DNA of 64,000 bases. It comes from PALSA-555 sp963731625. GTDB taxonomy: Bacteria; Actinomycetota; Acidimicrobiia; IMCC26256; PALSA-555. A program made the position numbers and the translations under genes. Positions 18,326 through 27,880 of this stretch are shown here, in pieces. Location of the stretch: NCBI GenBank assembly GCA_963731625.1, contig CAVSWH010000004.1, positions 868,001 to 932,000 on the forward strand, read 5' to 3'. How positions within the stretch are numbered: position 1 is the stretch's first letter; each line of letters opens with the position of its first letter. Under the pieces are notes generated by a model, which was given only the letters and a program-made list of their open reading frames with translations, was not told where the DNA came from and made no database searches.

Positions 18326-18895
18326 ATGAACACGCCGAATGCCGCTGCGCTCGGACCGCTCGCACCACTCATCGGCACGTGGGAGGGCAACCGCGGCTAC
18401 GACGACGCCTACGTGTACTCGGCAGGTCGGGAGCAGTGCGCCCAGTTCCGGGAACACAGCACCTTCACGGCTGCGGGGCCTGCGCACAATGGAGCCCAGG
18501 CCCTCTACCGACTGGGCTACACAACCACGGCGTGGCGCATCGGCGAAGACGATCCGTTTCACACGGAGATTGGTTACTGGTTCTGGGACGCCGAACATGC
18601 CCTCGTCATGCGAGGGCTCGTTACGCCGCGAGGCATCGTTGTCCTTGCGGGAGGCTCGGCCAGTCCCGAGGACAAGGTCCTGACCGTGGTTGCAGAGGCC
18701 GGGGTTGAGGGATTCGGAATTCTTTCGAATCCATTCCTGACCCCCACGGCCCAAACGACCGAGTTTCGGATGACAGTCGATCTCTCGACGCCGGATGAGT
18801 TCTCCTATGACCAAGAGACGTACATGCTCCAACCGCGAATTGACGGTCTGTACTGTCACCGCGATCGAAACACACTGAGTCGAGTGCGGGACTGA
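18326..18895 (+). CDS. Heme-binding beta-barrel (nitrobindin/FABP-like) protein
   Basis: 189 residues. LAPLIGTWEGNRG at the N-terminus is the GxWxGxG signature of the nitrobindin-type ten-stranded barrel, followed by REHSTF, FHTEIGYWFWD and the C-terminal HRDRNTLSR, where a conserved His ligates heme in characterised members. Proposed roles are NO or peroxynitrite scavenging. The gene stands alone. Confidence 0.8.
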   Translation: MNTPNAAALGPLAPLIGTWEGNRGYDDAYVYSAGREQCAQFREHSTFTAAGPAHNGAQALYRLGYTTTAWRIGEDDPFHTEIGYWFWDAEHALVMRGLVTPRGIVVLAGGSASPEDKVLTVVAEAGVEGFGILSNPFLTPTAQTTEFRMTVDLSTPDEFSYDQETYMLQPRIDGLYCHRDRNTLSRVRD

Positions 18896-19183
18896 TCGCT
18901 AGGAGGGCGCTGTCGACGCGGAGCCGGGCCGCAGACGATGCGGCTCCGCTGCCGCGGCCCGTTGAACCCATCGCTCTGCAAGGCGGTGGGTTTCTGTCCG
19001 CACGTGTCGCGGGACGGTTCGCTGGTCGGGGGAACAAGGGCCAGCGCAGCGCCGTCATTGGCGGTCCGAAGGCGGGAGCACGGCGAGGAAGCTCAACTCG
19101 TCGTGTGCGCAGACGGTCGACCATGGCGACATGACAACGCCCACGCGCAAGTACGATCCAGTTGCGCCATAGAGTCGAGGGTG

Positions 19184-19936
19184 ATGCGCGCCGTCGATCA
19201 GCTAGAAGCCAACGGGTTCGTGGTCCTACGCGAGCTGGTGGGTCGCGAGGAGTTGGCGGCTATCCGTGCGGAACTCGCGCCGCACTTAACCGGTCAGTTC
19301 TTCGGCCGCAATGACTTCGAGGGCTTGCGCTCGGAGCGGGTATACGCCCTGCTCGCCAAGGCCCCGTCGGTCGCCGTACTCGTTGAGCACCCCGCCGTAC
19401 TCGAGCTCGTCGACGCCATCCTCCATCCCAACTTCCTGCTGTCGGCCAACCTTGCTATCAACGTGCACCCGGGCGAGACCGCCCAGATGCTGCACGCCGA
19501 CGACGGCTACTGCCGAATCTCGCGGCCCCGCGTGCCGATGGGCATCTCAGCCATTTGGGCGATCGACGAATTCACCGAGGACAATGGGGCCACCGAACTG
19601 ATCCCGGGCAGCCACACGTGGGGCGAAGCCGGACCTGACGCCGCCGACGGTGGCGTGCAGCAGATCACCATGCCGGCCGGGTCGGCCGTCGTGTTCATGG
19701 GAACACTGCTGCACCGCGGCGGGGCGAATCGCAGCAACCAGACGCGACTTGGCATCACCCCCCAGTACTGCGAACCCTGGATCCGCCAAATCGAGAACAT
19801 GGCCCTCGCCGTGCCGCCACCGCTGGCGTCTGCCTTCTCGCCCCGTGTGCAGGCGCTGCTCGGCTACAGCATCGATCCCCCGTTCATCGGCTACGTGGAC
19901 GGACGCGACCCGCGACGGCTCCTGACGCCTCGCTGA
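19184..19936 (+). CDS. Phytanoyl-CoA dioxygenase (PhyH)-family Fe(II)/2OG enzyme
   Basis: 250 residues from the ATG at 19184 (a GTG lies one codon earlier). LEANGFVVLRELVGREELAAI is the typical N-terminus. MLHADDGYCRISRP gives the metal-binding HxD, and LLHRGGANRSNQTRLGI the distal His and the Arg that holds 2-oxoglutarate. The frame extends upstream to 18938 without homology. The substrate cannot be told. Confidence 0.88.
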   Translation: MRAVDQLEANGFVVLRELVGREELAAIRAELAPHLTGQFFGRNDFEGLRSERVYALLAKAPSVAVLVEHPAVLELVDAILHPNFLLSANLAINVHPGETAQMLHADDGYCRISRPRVPMGISAIWAIDEFTEDNGATELIPGSHTWGEAGPDAADGGVQQITMPAGSAVVFMGTLLHRGGANRSNQTRLGITPQYCEPWIRQIENMALAVPPPLASAFSPRVQALLGYSIDPPFIGYVDGRDPRRLLTPR

Positions 19937-20115
19937 TCGGCACCTACGTACCGAATAGCCCGACAGCGAGGGCGGCGGGATGCATGCAGGTGTGCGCTCG
20001 CGCGTAGCTGAGTAGTTCAGTTCATCGCAGCGTGCTGAGCGTCGGCGGCTGCTTGGGCTCAGCGCCGTCAGGCACGCGCATCTGTCCCTTTCGATTGGCC
20101 GGGCGCCACGGGCGA

Positions 20116-21472
20116 TCAGACAGTGTTCAGGCTAGAAATCGACTGCTCGGTTGCGTCGAGTGTGTAATCGATGATCTCGTCGTATGTCATCGCGGCGCCT
20201 CTTGCTGTGAGCGCCGAGTAGCGTTCGGCTTCGAGCGAGTCACGGATCTGGTCGATCTCGTGTTCGGAGAGCACCAGCTCTCCGCCCGTGAGGAGTCCGT
20301 ACCCGGCTTCGTCGATCCAGCCCCAGAGAACGGCCGCGGCGTCGTTGCGGTTCACTCGGAGAAAAACGCTAGCGCTGTAACGAATGCCGTAACTCGTGTA
20401 CAGCCGGTTGCCGGTCTCGTGGCCGAGCCGGAGCGCGGCGAGCACGCTCTGGAGTGCCACGCTGCTGTCACCGTGTTCGACCTCGAGGCGGCTCAAGAGC
20501 TGAAAACAAAGCATCGTCATGGTGTTCGCCCGAGTTCTGCGGAACAGATCGATTCCTTCTCGCAGGTGCGAGATCGCACGGTCAGGATCGTCGTCTTGGA
20601 GCGTGAAGGCGCGCGCGTACAAGGCGAGGGCTGTCGGAGTTGGGCTTCGGGTCTGACGGGCCGCTTGGAGAGCGTCCTCGGCGAGCCGACCGGCAACGTC
20701 GCGGTCGCCCGCAATCCAGCGAAAGATCGACAAGGTCGCTTGGGCCAGGATACGGACGGGCTCGTCGTCCGTTTCGGCTGCTGCCTCCATCGCCTGCTGG
20801 TTGAGTCGGATTGTCTCCTCAAGTCGCGCGTCCATTGCTGCGACGCTCAGCATCGCGGTTCGACTGGCCGCGTCGGGCGACAGGCCCTGCTGACGCTCAA
20901 GCGCGAGAACACGGTCGAAGTATCGCTGCGCTTCGGCGAGATCGCCGAGCATGGCGTGTGAAGAGATCGCGACCGCCAACACGGTACGGGCATCGGGGTG
21001 CTCGTCGAGGCCTGCCAGCGCGGCCGCCTCTTCGCCCCAGCGTCCAATGCCCCACTGTGGGGTGTTGAACGCTCGATACCACAGAGGGGCGGGGATGCCA
21101 ACAGCAAGGTCCACGTTCCCGGTGTCGATGGCCCAAGTGAACGCGGCCCGCAGGTTCTCAAGGTCGGCCTCAACCCGGACCGCCCAGGTCTCGTCGTCTG
21201 GTCCGAGCAACCCGCGCCCCGCGCGGCGCGAGAACGCGACGAAGTGTGCCGCGTGACGGGCGCGCAGAACATCGGAGTCCCCGCTGGCTTCGATGTGCTC
21301 GCGCGCATATTGGCGCATCGTCTCGAGCAGCTCATAACGCGTCTCCGAGCTGGTCTCGTCCAACGCCACCATCGAGCGGGCAACCAGCGCGTCGAGCACA
21401 TCAACGACCGACGGGGCGGCGACGAGTTGGTCGGCGACGACCTGCTCCGCGGCCTCGAGCGTGGGTGATCCT
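20116..21472 (-). pseudogene. C-terminal half of an ATPase-type regulator, 5' end cut off
   Basis: From about 21470 leftwards the frame encodes TLEAAEQVVADQL, VLDALVARSMVALDE, RYELLETMRQYAREHIEASGD and then a long TPR-like helical region to the stop at 20116. This is the C-terminal part of large NB-ARC/AfsR- or cyclase-linked regulators; the expected P-loop ATPase domain is missing. The frame stays open to 22056 only by reading the opposite strand of the DUF2510 gene. The break coincides with the left end of the duplicated DUF2510 unit, so insertion or deletion there truncated the gene. Confidence 0.8.
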
Positions 21473-21645
21473 GCTTGCGAGCGAAGTAGCTCCGGGAGGT
21501 CGACCGCCACGAAGCGCGCATTCACCAAGGGGTACCGGAGGCTTCTGGAAGGTTTCGACCACTCGATTGGCATGACCAACACGACGTCATCGACTCTGGG
21601 CCCTATTCGCAGCCGTCTCATAGGGTTAGCAGAGGGGGCAACGGC

Positions 21646-22298
21646 ATGGCGAACCTGGCCGCAGGCTGGTATCCGGATCCGACCGGCCGGTTTGAGCACC
21701 GCTATTGGGATGGCTCGGCGTGGACCGACTATGCAGCGCGTGGTGGTGTCCAATCGCAGGATCCGGTAGCCGGTGGAGCGTCGGTCGGGCCGCTTCCCGC
21801 GATGTCGAGCCCCGCGGGGCTCGGCGCGCCAGCGGCGACTTCTTCTCGGCCCTCGCGGAGCACAAAGGTCAAGGTGCTCTTCTTGGGTGGCGTGCCCGCG
21901 CTCATCATCGGCTTCTTTCTCCTGACCTTGACGGCGTGGTATGAACCGACCCAGGCAGCGATGCCGGGGGTCCTCCTCGGGACGCTCGGGTTGATCGGGT
22001 TGATCGCGTTGATCGCGTGCATCATCGTGCTGGTCAAAACCCGACAACCGGGCCATGCCCTCTCGCGCGGGCTCGCGTGGATCGCCCTCAGCGGCGTGAC
22101 GATCGTCATGCTTCCCGGCACTGCGCTCATTGCCTTGATTGCGCTGGCGAGCTACATCCCCTTGAGCTTTTCAGATCCATTCCTCTGGCACACCCCGACC
22201 TAAAAGGGATCGTGAAGCAATATCTCGAGGTGTGGTCATGGATCGGACGCCTCCTGGGCTTCCACACCAGCTGTGGGCTCGCCACGCAGGGCACGTGA
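21646..22298 (+). pseudogene. DUF2510 membrane protein, copy A (frameshift near C-terminus)
   Basis: AGAGGGGGCA lies before the ATG. The N-terminus MANLAAGWYPDPTGRFEHRYW is the DUF2510 motif. A Ser/Pro linker and four hydrophobic segments follow (for example VLFLGGVPALIIGFFLL and GLIGLIALIACIIVL). Compared with the intact copy at 58454-59107, one C is missing near 22197, so translation stops after FLWHTPT, 32 residues early; the lost tail LKGIVKQYLEVWSWIGR is still readable in the next frame to 22298. The family is thought to sit in the membrane; its role is unknown. Confidence 0.85.
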
Positions 22299-22404
22299 CC
22301 GCCGCGACTTCGACGAGCCACGCGACGGCCGACCTCGTCGTTACGACCGGCGTCGATCAGGTGGAGCCGGGGTTCGCCGGGAGGTGCTGAGCATGCATCC
22401 AACT

Positions 22405-22640
22405 CTTATGAGTTGGGGCACACGGAGGAAACGCAGGGCGATGCGTGGGCTCGCACAGGGTTGGGCTGGCCGAGAAGGCGCGAGTGACGTGGCGTTTCGT
22501 TCGTGGGCGTTGAGGGACTCGAACCCGCGGCTTCCGCCTTGTAGGGGCGGTTCCGGCGCCGGCGGAGGTCCTGGTCACAGCCTCGATCTCTGCTCTGACC
22601 TGCGCTGACGTTTGTCGTCGTTTGTCGTTGGTGCGCAACG
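22405..22640 (-). repeat. Attachment junction a: tRNA-Val 3' fragment with arms (type 2)
   Basis: Left arm AGTTGGGGCACACGGAGG at 22411-22428. The tRNA fragment at 22504-22549 matches the 3' end, T arm, variable loop and anticodon loop of tRNA-Val(UAC) with two changes. Right arm: TGACCTGC, then three 10-bp iterons at 22610-22639 (GTTTGTCGTC, GTTTGTCGTT, GGTGCGCAAC). Confidence 0.8.
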
Positions 22641-22815
22641 CTCTTCGACCTTGCGAGCGAAGTAACTCCACGAGGTCGACCGCCACGAAGCATTCACCAA
22701 GGGGACCGGAGGCTTCTGGAAGGTTTCGACCACTCGATTGGCATGACCAACACGACGTCATCGACTCTGGGCCTATTCGCAGCCGTCTCATAGGGTTAGC
22801 AGAGGGGGCAACGGC

Positions 22816-23468
22816 ATGGCGAACGTGGCCGCAGGCTGGTATCCGGATCCGACCGGCCGGTTTGAGCACCGCTATTGGGATGGCTCGGCGTGGACCGACT
22901 ATGCAGCGCGTGGTGGTGTCCAATCCCAGGATCCGGTCGCCCGTGGGGCGTCGGTCGGGGGGCTTCCTGGGATGTCGAGCCCTGCGGGGCTCGGCGCGCC
23001 AGCGGCGACTTCTTCTCGGCCCTCGCGGAGCACAAAGGTCAAGGTGCTCTTCTTGGGTGGCGTGCCCGCGCTCATCATCGGCTTCTTTCTCCTGACCTGA
23101 CGATCTGGTATGAACCGACCCGAGCAGCGATGCGGGGGGTCCTCCTCGGGACGATCGGGTTGATCGGGTTGATCGGGTTGATCGCGTGCATCATCGTGCT
23201 GGTCAAAACCCGACAACCGGGCCATGCCCTCTCGCGTGGGCTCGCGTGGATCGCCCTCAGCGGCGTGACGATCGTCATGCTTCCCGGCACTGCGCTCATT
23301 GCCTTGATTGCGCTGGCGAGCTACATCCCCTTGAGCTTTTCAGATCCATTTCTCTGGCACACGCCCGAACTAAAAGGGATCGTGAAGCAATATCTCGAGG
23401 TGTGGTCATGGATCGGACGCCTCCTGGGCTTCCACACCAGTTATGGGCTCGCCCTACAGGGCACGTGA
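22816..23468 (+). pseudogene. DUF2510 membrane protein, copy B (frameshift mid-gene)
   Basis: Near-identical to copy A but one base is missing at about 23096, giving a premature stop after FFLLT. The remainder (IWYEPTRAAMRGVLLG to the end LALQGT) is intact in another frame until 23468, and the copy-A lesion is absent. Copies A and B therefore carry independent lesions. It can be compared with the intact copy C at 58454-59107. Confidence 0.85.
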
Positions 23469-23574
23469 CCGCCGCGACTTCGACGAGCCACGCGACGCCC
23501 GACGTCGTCGTTACGACCGGCGTCGATCAGGTGGAGCCGGGTTTCGCCGGGAGGTGCTGAGCATGCATCCACTC

Positions 23575-23840
23575 TTATGAGTTGGGGCACACGGAGGGCA
23601 CGCAGGGCGATGCGTGGGCTCGCACAGGGTTGGGCTGGCCGAGAAGGTGCGAGTGACGTGGCGTTTCGTTCGTGGGCGTTGAGGGACTCGAACCCCGCCT
23701 TGTAAGGGCGGTTCCGGCGCCCGCGAACCCCCTGGTCACAGCGTCGATCTCGGCTCTGACCTGCGCTGACGTTTGTCGTTGGTTGTCGTTGGTTGTCAAC
23801 GTTTTTCGACGTTCCACGGACTTGGGACGGACTTGAGACA
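23575..23840 (-). repeat. Attachment junction b: tRNA-Val 3' fragment with arms (type 2)
   Basis: Left arm at 23579-23605 (GAGTTGGGGCACACGGAGGG). The tRNA fragment 23673-23711 lacks about 8 bp in the variable-loop region. Right arm has three 10-bp iterons at 23771-23800 (GTTTGTCGTT, GGTTGTCGTT, GGTTGTCAAC), then a doubled ACGGACTTG at 23817-23835. Confidence 0.8.
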
Positions 23841-24224
23841 GCCCCAAAGGAAGTGGAAGAGCCAGGTGACCGTGGCCGAACAGAGTTGCCGGCTCCGGGC
23901 GGCCCGGCGTGGCGGCGGTCGGCTCGGAGCTCCCCGCCGAGGCCGTCGGCATCGAGCGTGGCGTCTCGGCCACGACGAACAACGACGAGGTCGGGGGCGC
24001 CGCCCGTCCAGCTCGCTCCCCGTGATGGGCGGCGGCCCGGTCTCGCACAACTCGAGCGCGCAGGTCATGAGGTCCTGAGCCCGGGGGATCTCGTCGGGTG
24101 CGGGCGGCTTGGCCGCCGCCGAGTCCGCTGACACTGACGCTGGGGCGGCCCTTGGACACCCTGAAACCTCGCGAGGGGTTCGTGCGTGTGCATTGCAGGC
24201 CGGTGCGGTGGAGGCTGGTTTTGC
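23841..24224. other. Gap without recognised gene between junction b and sigma remnant
   Basis: Reading frames are open on both strands, as expected at high GC, but none shows a family signature or a credible start site. Confidence 0.5.
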
Positions 24225-24480
24225 ATGGAGGCGCCTGAGGAGTCCGCCCGACTGTGTCGGGCGGAGTGGCCCCGGCTCGTAGGAGCACTCACTTTGTGGA
24301 CTGGGGATCGTGGGCTGGCGGAGGAACTCGCCAAGAGACGCTCATTCGCGTGTGCCAGCGTTGGGAGCGCGTACGACTTGAACCAGAGGGGCCACGACTG
24401 CCACCCGCGCTCGGGCCACCATGTCGATCTACGTCGCCATGCCCTTCAAAACTTGAAACGAGGGCAGATCGGTCAGCAGG
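24225..24480 (+). pseudogene. ECF sigma factor remnant
   Basis: From the ATG at 24225: RLCRAEWPRLVGALTLWTGD then RGLAEEL, continuing one frame over as AQETLIRVCQRWERVRLEP, which is the region 2 helix of SigE-like ECF sigma factors. At least one frameshift near 24333 and more after 24390 destroy the rest; no region 4 is seen. Confidence 0.65.
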
Positions 24481-24584
24481 GGCTTGCAGCAGTCGCGCTG
24501 ACTTCGCTCTGAGCTACCCGTCAAAGAGACTTGGACGCGGCGTTGGATCGGCTTGAAGGGAGCGCGGAGCGGCCATCTGGCAGA

Positions 24585-25739
24585 TCATCCGGTGAAACTG
24601 GCCGTGATCAGAGCCGGTGCCGGGCCCGTGGTGAGGGCGGGGGGGGTGAGACAACTAGGCGTGATCGCCACCGCGATGGGGTCGTTCCCGAAGCCGCTGA
24701 GAGTGATTGGGGTGCCGGCGGTCATGGTGGCCACGTCGATCGGCGTCACAGTGTTCCCGCCGAAATTGGTGACGAAGGCGGTCTTCCCGTCGGGGGTGAT
24801 CGCCACCCCGAAGGGGGAGTTGAGGCCACCGCCGGTGATCGCGGTGCCGGCGGTCATGGTGGCCACATCGATCGGCGTCACACTGTTCCCGTTTTCATTG
24901 GTGACGAAGGCGGTCTTGCCGTCGGGGGTGATCGCCACCCCGTGGGGGCCGTTCAGGCCACCGCCGGTGATCGGGGTGCCGGCGGTCATGGTGGCCACAT
25001 CGATCGGCGTCACACTGTCGGCCACCGGGACTGAATTGGTGACGAAGGCGGTCTTGCCGTCGGGGGTGATCGCCACCCCGACGGGGGTGTTGAGGCCGCC
25101 GCCGGTGATCGCGGTGCCGGCGGTCATGGTGGCCACATCGATCGGCGTCACGCTGTTCCCGAGTTGATTGATGACGAAGGCGGTCTTGCCGTCGGGGGTG
25201 ATCGCCACCGAGACGGGGTTGTCGAGGCCGCCGCCCGTGATTGGGGTGCCGGAGGTCATGGTGGCCACGTCGATCGGCGTCACATTGCTCGGGCTGTTAG
25301 CGGTAACGAAGGCGGTCTTGCCGTCGGGGGTGATCGCCACCCAGTCGGGTTCGTGGCTGAGGCCACCGCCGGTGATGGCGGTGCCGGCGGCCATGGTGGC
25401 CACATCGATCGGCGTCACACTGGGCGCCACCCCGCTGGCATTGGCAACGAAGGCGGTCTTGTCGTCGGGGGTGATCGCCACCCCGATGGGTTGGTTGAGG
25501 CCGCCGCCGGTGATTGGCGTGCCGGCCGTCATGGTCGCCACGTCGATCGGGTTCACACTGTCCGCGTTGTAATCGGTGACGAAGGCGGTGGAGGTGGCGC
25601 AACTGGCGGCTCTTCCGGAGGATGGCGCGCTGATTGCGACGGTCAGCGACCCGAGGATCAGAATGGTGGCGCCCGCCAAGCGTCGGGCAACCCGCGGCGT
25701 GGCTATGAAGACCGGCCTCTGGCTACTGGGACGTCTCAT
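24585..25739 (-). CDS. Secreted YVTN beta-propeller protein with C-terminal ASFTG
   Basis: 384 residues. The N-terminus has a basic start and a hydrophobic segment (LAGATILILGSLTVAISAP), a likely signal peptide. Seven repeats of about 44 residues follow, each with VTPIDVATMTAGTPITGGG and PxGVAITPDGKTAFV, the YVTN/lactonase-type propeller pattern. The last residues are ITASFTG, a variant of the AAFTG end shared by unrelated secreted proteins of this array. Repeats are nearly identical at the DNA level, which makes length variation by recombination likely. No enzymatic residues can be assigned. Confidence 0.85.
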   Translation of the reverse strand: MRRPSSQRPVFIATPRVARRLAGATILILGSLTVAISAPSSGRAASCATSTAFVTDYNADSVNPIDVATMTAGTPITGGGLNQPIGVAITPDDKTAFVANASGVAPSVTPIDVATMAAGTAITGGGLSHEPDWVAITPDGKTAFVTANSPSNVTPIDVATMTSGTPITGGGLDNPVSVAITPDGKTAFVINQLGNSVTPIDVATMTAGTAITGGGLNTPVGVAITPDGKTAFVTNSVPVADSVTPIDVATMTAGTPITGGGLNGPHGVAITPDGKTAFVTNENGNSVTPIDVATMTAGTAITGGGLNSPFGVAITPDGKTAFVTNFGGNTVTPIDVATMTAGTPITLSGFGNDPIAVAITPSCLTPPALTTGPAPALITASFTG

Positions 25740-25748
25740 CTCAGCAGG

Positions 25749-26306
25749 TCAGGAAGATGCCGACGTGGAAGAGCCGGCTCCGCCACTACCGCCCTTCGTG
25801 CATGGCCCAGATCCGGGTGCGCCCTCGAGCCCGTAAGCGCGGGCCAGCGTGTCAGCCGCCAAGACGGGGCTGGTCGATTTGCCCAAGAGCTGTGGGTTGG
25901 CCTTGATCGCGTTGAGTGCGGTCTGAGTCTCCTGCAGCATCTTCGTGATCTTCGACTGGTCGCGTGTCGGAGGCTTCAGGGCTTGGGTCTGCTTGATCTG
26001 ATTTTGGACGATCGGCGCGTATGCGGCGATGAACGCGGCGATTTCCTGGGAACTGGGTGAGCCGTTCTTGATACTGGCGAATTGCTGAAGCGCGGCCGAA
26101 GCCGTCACCGCGGCAGCAGCACAGAGCGCGTTGGCTTGGGTGATGAACTGCGCCTTGGTCAGCGGCTTGGTGTTCTTGGCTGACCGTCCAAGCTCAGCGG
26201 ACGCGGGCGTGCCGGGCCCGGTACTCGCGCCGACGCTGCTGCCGGCTGCGGCGATCCCGGTGGCGACGATCACACCGACGACCACGACCCGACGAACGCC
26301 CATCAT
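25749..26306 (-). CDS. Secreted helical protein of unknown function
   Basis: 185 residues. MMGVRRVVVVGVIVATGIAAA is a signal peptide; the mature part is helical (LTKAQFITQANALCAAAAV, AFIAAYAPIVQNQIKQTQAL, KMLQETQTALNAIKANPQL) and ends in a Gly/Ser tail with one Cys pair (C62-type and C170-type). Similar putative secreted actinobacterial proteins have no known role. It is 9 bp upstream of the YVTN propeller gene on the same strand, probably one transcript. Confidence 0.75.
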   Translation of the reverse strand: MMGVRRVVVVGVIVATGIAAAGSSVGASTGPGTPASAELGRSAKNTKPLTKAQFITQANALCAAAAVTASAALQQFASIKNGSPSSQEIAAFIAAYAPIVQNQIKQTQALKPPTRDQSKITKMLQETQTALNAIKANPQLLGKSTSPVLAADTLARAYGLEGAPGSGPCTKGGSGGAGSSTSASS

Positions 26307-26564
26307 GCCCCCCGCTCTCGAGCCCCAGACAACTCACGCACGCTACTCGAACCCCGGCCTGCCAACCGTCACGTCTCCGCCGCATCGCCGGCAAAGCTTG
26401 ACGGGATCACAATCGGCACCGATCCAGCGTGGGTTCACACATCGTCGACGACGACTCGAAGTCGTCGACTGTCTCGAGACGAGAGGATGACTGCCCTACG
26501 TGGGGTCTTGGTCACGCTCCGTCATCGTTCGTCGCTGAGCCGCGAAGCGCGTCGACTTCGTTCG

Positions 26565-26735
26565 TGGGCGTTGAGGGACTCGAACCCCCGGCTTCCGCCT
26601 TGTAAGGGCCCTTCGAGCAAGCCCGTGACCTGCGCCTTCACGCGTCATCCCAGGTCAGGCCGACAACATGTTGCACGTGAGCGACGTTGAGTGACCGTGA
26701 GTAACCGCCAGTTAGGGCACGCGGAGGGCACGCCG
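26565..26735 (-). repeat. Attachment junction c: tRNA-Val 3' fragment with right arm (type 1)
   Basis: tRNA fragment 26565-26610, then CGTGACCTGC, the inverted pair TGACCT/AGGTCA, the palindrome CAACATGTTG, repeats of TGAGTGACCG type, and a doubled GGGCACGC at 26713-26733. I cannot see a left arm here. Confidence 0.8.
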
Positions 26736-26789
26736 GCGACGATCCGGAAGTGTTGCGTCGTGTGCGAGCGAGGTGCCGACGAATGGGCC

Positions 26790-27000
26790 GTAGGGCAGGA
26801 GTCGGTGGTGGGGTCGTAGGTGATCATCCCTTGGCCGTCGCCCATGCGGGTGCTGGGAGCCGCCGACATGGTGGGCTCGGTCGTGGTGACGAACGACGAG
26901 GAGCCGCCCCTGCCATCGGCCCGGGCGCCGCGACCACCGCGACCGCCGTAGCCGCCGCCACCGCTGTAGGTGCCCCCGCCGGCGCGGTTCGACCTCCAGC
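26790..27000 (-). pseudogene. Remnant of a glycine-rich secreted protein
   Basis: GGGYGGRGGRG, GGSSSFVTTTE and GMITYDPTTDSCP match the last 80 residues of the glycine-rich family at 32015 and 56885, but the final AAFTG-stop is replaced by unrelated sequence and most of the gene is gone. Confidence 0.65.
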
Positions 27001-27137
27001 CCAACTCGCGTTCGGATCCGCGTTCGGCGCTTCTCGGTGGCGCGGGTCGAGCGCGAGCATGCAGTTGAAACGGCCTCATCCCCGACGAGAGACGAGCTCG
27101 TTCACTATTGGCCTTCAGGTCACGACACCAGTGCTCA

Positions 27138-27602
27138 TTATGTCGGTGATTTCCTCGTCCCGGCGGCGGGCACGATCACCACCGGCGCAACACTGTGATG
27201 GACGCACCAGTCCGCTACAGATCCCACCAACAAGCTCGCCATCCCGCCCCGGCCTCGCGCACCCAAGACGAGCAGGTCGGCATCATCGGCCATCCGACAG
27301 AGCGTCGAGGACGGCAAGCCTTCAATCACCTCGCGCGCAATCGCCTCAGCGCCAGGCTCATCGGCAACGGCCCGGATCGCCTCGTTGAGGGTGGATCGAG
27401 CGGCGTGCTCTTCTTCCTCCAAGTCTCTGGGATAGGGGTGCCCGAGGTCATAACTTGAAGGATCGTGCCATGCCGTCACCGCGACGAGTGTCACGTCACG
27501 TAGCGTCGCCTCACGAAGCGCCCAACGCAGCGCCCTGAGGGACTCCGCGGAGCCGTCGACGCCGACGACGATCCGGCCCTCGTTGGTGCCAAGTCGATCC
27601 AT
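27138..27602 (-). CDS. Universal stress protein (UspA family)
   Basis: 154 residues. RIVVGVDGSAESLRALRWAL at the N-terminus and LLVLGARGRGGMASLLVGSV then VAPVVIVP at the C-terminus form the ATP-binding G-2x-G-9x-G-S/T pattern. A single Usp domain. It is divergent from the ClC channel gene. A second Usp gene sits in another cassette at 52556. Confidence 0.92.
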   Translation of the reverse strand: MDRLGTNEGRIVVGVDGSAESLRALRWALREATLRDVTLVAVTAWHDPSSYDLGHPYPRDLEEEEHAARSTLNEAIRAVADEPGAEAIAREVIEGLPSSTLCRMADDADLLVLGARGRGGMASLLVGSVADWCVHHSVAPVVIVPAAGTRKSPT

Positions 27603-27880
27603 AGTGCGACGTGCCGCTCTTTCGGCGAGGTTCGAACCAATATCGAATAAACGCTAACCCCGTCGCTGTGCCTCTCGGCTCGCTGCCCGCAGAGGACTCG
27701 GACGACCGACAGACTGGGCGCAGCGGCACCCGTCGTTGCGGACGCGGCACTGAAGCTCTTTGGCCTTCGGGGTGTCCGGGCCGGAACCACGATGGCGTTC
27801 CACGGCTTCTGCAGTGCAGCGGGCGAGCGATCGAGCGTGCTCGACGATCATGACGACTGGACCTTCTAGGCTGCGCGGAC

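Larger units (their letters stand above)
21473..22645 (+). repeat. DUF2510 repeat unit A (tandem copy of unit B)
   Basis: About 1.15 kb from TTGCGAGCGAAGTAG to the end of the type-2 attachment arm is repeated with few differences at about 22650-23810. Both copies contain the same upstream region, a DUF2510 gene and a tRNA-Val fragment junction. In unit A no tRNA fragment precedes the copy; it abuts the truncated regulator directly. Confidence 0.85.

Noticed and set aside
20116..22056. 646-codon minus-strand frame taken as one protein
   Set aside because: Residues upstream of about 21470 are the mirror image of the DUF2510 gene on the + strand; only the C-terminal part matches a regulator family.
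22610..22639. CRISPR-like short direct repeats
   Set aside because: Three 10-bp units without spacers, always beside a tRNA fragment, and no cas genes. They fit recombinase arm sites better.
23575..24288. 237-codon minus-strand frame
   Set aside because: It runs through junction b and the tRNA fragment, has a skewed Pro/Arg/Ser composition and no known domain.
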